A DNA stretch of 64,000 nt, from contig CAVUTF010000046.1 of assembly GCA_963744305.1 (NCBI GenBank), forward strand, positions 434,001 to 498,000. The letters run 5' to 3'. This stretch comes from FEN-1219 sp963744305 (GTDB lineage Bacteria > Pseudomonadota > Gammaproteobacteria > Steroidobacterales > Rariloculaceae). The stretch's first letter is position 1. Every line of letters starts with the position of its first letter. This document shows positions 62,635 to 64,000 of the stretch, in pieces. A model generated the notes under the pieces. The model did no database searches, was not told the DNA's origin, and saw nothing but the letters and a program-made list of their open reading frames with translations. The translations under genes were made by a program, and so were the position numbers.

Positions 62635-63316
62635 ATGGAGCCACTGGTTTACGAGCCGTTGCTGCGCGCGCTATTTCCGGAGCGCTGCCCCGGCTGCAGA
62701 GAATCGACTCGCGAGGGGTTTTGCGCCGCTTGCGTCGCGAGCTTCGCCCGCCTTTCGCGACCCTGCACCCTCTGCGGGTTGCCGCTCCCGGTTGCGGCGT
62801 GCCCCCGTCGCCTGCACACGTGGCACGTGAGCGCAGTCATTGCACCGTTCCTCTATTCTGCGCCGCTCGATCGCTATGTGCGTCAGCTCAAATACGCAGG
62901 ATCGCGCAAGCTCGGCCGCGCGCTCGGCCTACTGCTAGCGGCGCGCGTCGCTCCGGAGTTTCGCGCGATTGACGCACTGCTTCCCATGCCGCTGCATGCG
63001 CAGCGCTTGCGGGAGCGGGGCTACAACCAGGCTACCGAGATCGCGCGCGCAGTCGCGCGGCTGCAGGGGCTGCCGTTGCTGCAAGGCGCTGCGCGGCTGC
63101 GAGCAAGCCCACCGCAGACGAGCCTCGATGCCCGCGCGCGGTACGCTAAACAGCGCGGGGGCGTTTGGGGCACCTTCACGGCTCGCTGGGCGGCGAATCG
63201 CAATCGTCGACGACGTGATCACGACCGGCGCCACCGTGAATGCGTTGGCCGAAGCGCTGCTCGCGGCGGGCGCCAGCCACGTCGAGGCTTGGGCAGTGGC
63301 AAGGACGCTGCCGTAG
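62635..63316 (+). CDS. comF: ComF family phosphoribosyltransferase-like protein (frame change near 63175)
   Basis: About 226 residues. An N-terminal zinc-binding part has CPGC, CAAC and CTLCGLP; the core has YAGSRKLGRALG, LLPMPLHAQRLRERGYNQATEIARAVA. The frame then breaks near 63175, and the next frame gives the PRPP-binding motif IAIVDDVITTGATVNALAEAL to the stop at 63316. ComF proteins assist DNA uptake in competent bacteria. It is divergent from bioB, a common arrangement. Confidence 0.85.
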
Positions 63317-63321
63317 AACGA

Positions 63322-63390
63322 GGTCGGGTACCGATTTCCGCTGCCGCGATCGTTCGCTGAAGCGGCGCAGTGGAAAATCGGTACCCGACC
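63322..63390. repeat. REP-type palindrome between comF and ubiA
   Basis: GGTCGGGTACCGATTT (63322-63337) and its perfect reverse complement (63375-63390) enclose a 37-base loop with an inner GCCGC/GCGGC stem. The architecture matches the element at 53091-53179 but the core differs (GTCGGGTACCG instead of GTCAGGCACCG). It begins six bases after the comF stop and ends about nine bases from the conserved end of ubiA. Confidence 0.8.
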
Positions 63391-63398
63391 CCACGCTC

Positions 63399-64000
63399 GC
63401 GGAAGACATAGTCGAGCGCGATCCCGCAAAATACGGCACCGCCGAGCCACGCGTTGTTCAAGAACGCGCGAAAGCAATTTCCGACGTCGCGGTTGCGAAT
63501 CAAGATATTGCTGATAGACGGCAAACACAGCGGCGGCCGCGAGGCCGCCGTAATACCAGCCGCCCAGCTCGCGCCCCGCCCGGCGAGCGCGAGGCTCCCA
63601 AACAGAAGAGCACCTGCAGGCCTCCGATGAACACGCGGTCCATGTCGCCGAAGAGGATTGCGGTCGAGCGGACGCCGATCTTCAGGTCGTCGACTCGATC
63701 CGCCATTGCGTACTGCGTGTCGTACACGACCACCCAGATGATCGCAGCGAGAAACAGCAGCCAGCCGACGCGCGGAACTTCGCCGAGCTGCGCTGCGAAC
63801 GCCATCGGCACACCCCACGCGAACGCAAGCCCAAGCACGAACTGCGGCGTCGATAGAAACCGCTTCGTGAACGGATACACGACTAGGAGCGCAGCGCCGC
63901 CGACGGCGAACAGGAACGTGATGCGATTCATCGACAGCACGAGCCCGAGCGCAATCAGCATGAGGCCGGCGAATAGCACCAGTGCTTCGGCTGGCGCCAC
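63399..64000 (-). CDS. ubiA: 4-hydroxybenzoate polyprenyltransferase UbiA, partial, several frame changes
   Basis: The 5' end is outside the window. Readable UbiA parts: FLFAVGGAALLVVYPFTKRF, YDTQYAMADRVDDLKIGVRSTAILFGD (the second Asp-rich motif), then in other frames GSLALAGRG, AVYQQYL, LIRNRDVGNCFRAFLNN and GIALDYVFR. At least three frame changes are needed between about 63620 and 63520. No stop is seen directly after the conserved end; the last frame runs on through the REP element to 63219. The enzyme prenylates 4-hydroxybenzoate in ubiquinone synthesis. Confidence 0.82.

Overview
The window is GC-rich chromosomal DNA, almost all coding, from a gammaproteobacterium. I infer a lineage near Xanthomonadales/Nevskiales/Steroidobacterales from a psp stress locus with PspF, a GspA/GspB pair, FlhD/FlhC-like regulators, arginine synthesis through N-acetylornithine carbamoyltransferase, the aa3 oxidase assembly set, and REP-type palindromes. 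I see no tRNA, rRNA, CRISPR array, prophage or transposase gene.

Layout. 0-5 kb: a DUF2845 protein, a bactofilin, a YheT-like hydrolase and a membrane GGDEF-EAL enzyme. 5-8 kb: a psp operon (pspA, pspB, pspC and an extra PspB-like gene) behind a recognisable sigma-54 promoter and divergent from pspF. 8-15.6 kb: an ECF sigma factor with a probable partner, mdh, fadE, a DUF4399 lipoprotein and gspAB. 15.6-20.3 kb: a truncated SRAP gene, a two-gene ABC exporter, a divergent FlhD-like/FlhC-like pair, a TANGO2-like protein and a carboxylesterase. 20.3-28.5 kb: an arginine operon argR-argG-(P-loop protein)-argC-argD-argF'-argB-argH, with lptM and polA following. 31.5-41.4 kb: engB, cytochrome c4, a DsbA-like protein, fieF, a methionine aminotransferase, OPT and POT peptide transporters, tatABC and dtd. 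41.8-47.7 kb: azurin plus an alternative oxidase whose CuA subunit carries two cytochrome c domains. 47.7-53.1 kb: a TPR protein, trkH, trkA and uvrD. 53.1-60.5 kb: a canonical aa3 oxidase operon (ctaC, ctaD, ctaG, ctaE) with surf1, a SCO-like gene, ctaA and cyoE. 60.6-64 kb: bioC, bioB, comF and a partial ubiA.

How the genes work together. The psp block is a complete envelope-stress module. The arginine block encodes the acetylated-intermediate route, but the window holds no N-acetylglutamate synthase and no deacetylase. A P-loop protein of unknown function sits inside that operon. Two complete heme-copper oxidases lie 10 kb apart: one looks fed by azurin and its own fused cytochromes, the other is the standard enzyme with its heme A and copper assembly factors.

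Quality note. At least eleven conserved genes are split by small frame changes (the 8.5 kb anti-sigma-like gene, the TANGO2-like gene, argH, polA, dsbA, tatA, surf1, the SCO-like gene, ctaD, bioB, comF, ubiA). Their sequence is otherwise intact, which points to residual indels in the assembly rather than gene decay. I annotated these as single genes and marked where the frame changes.
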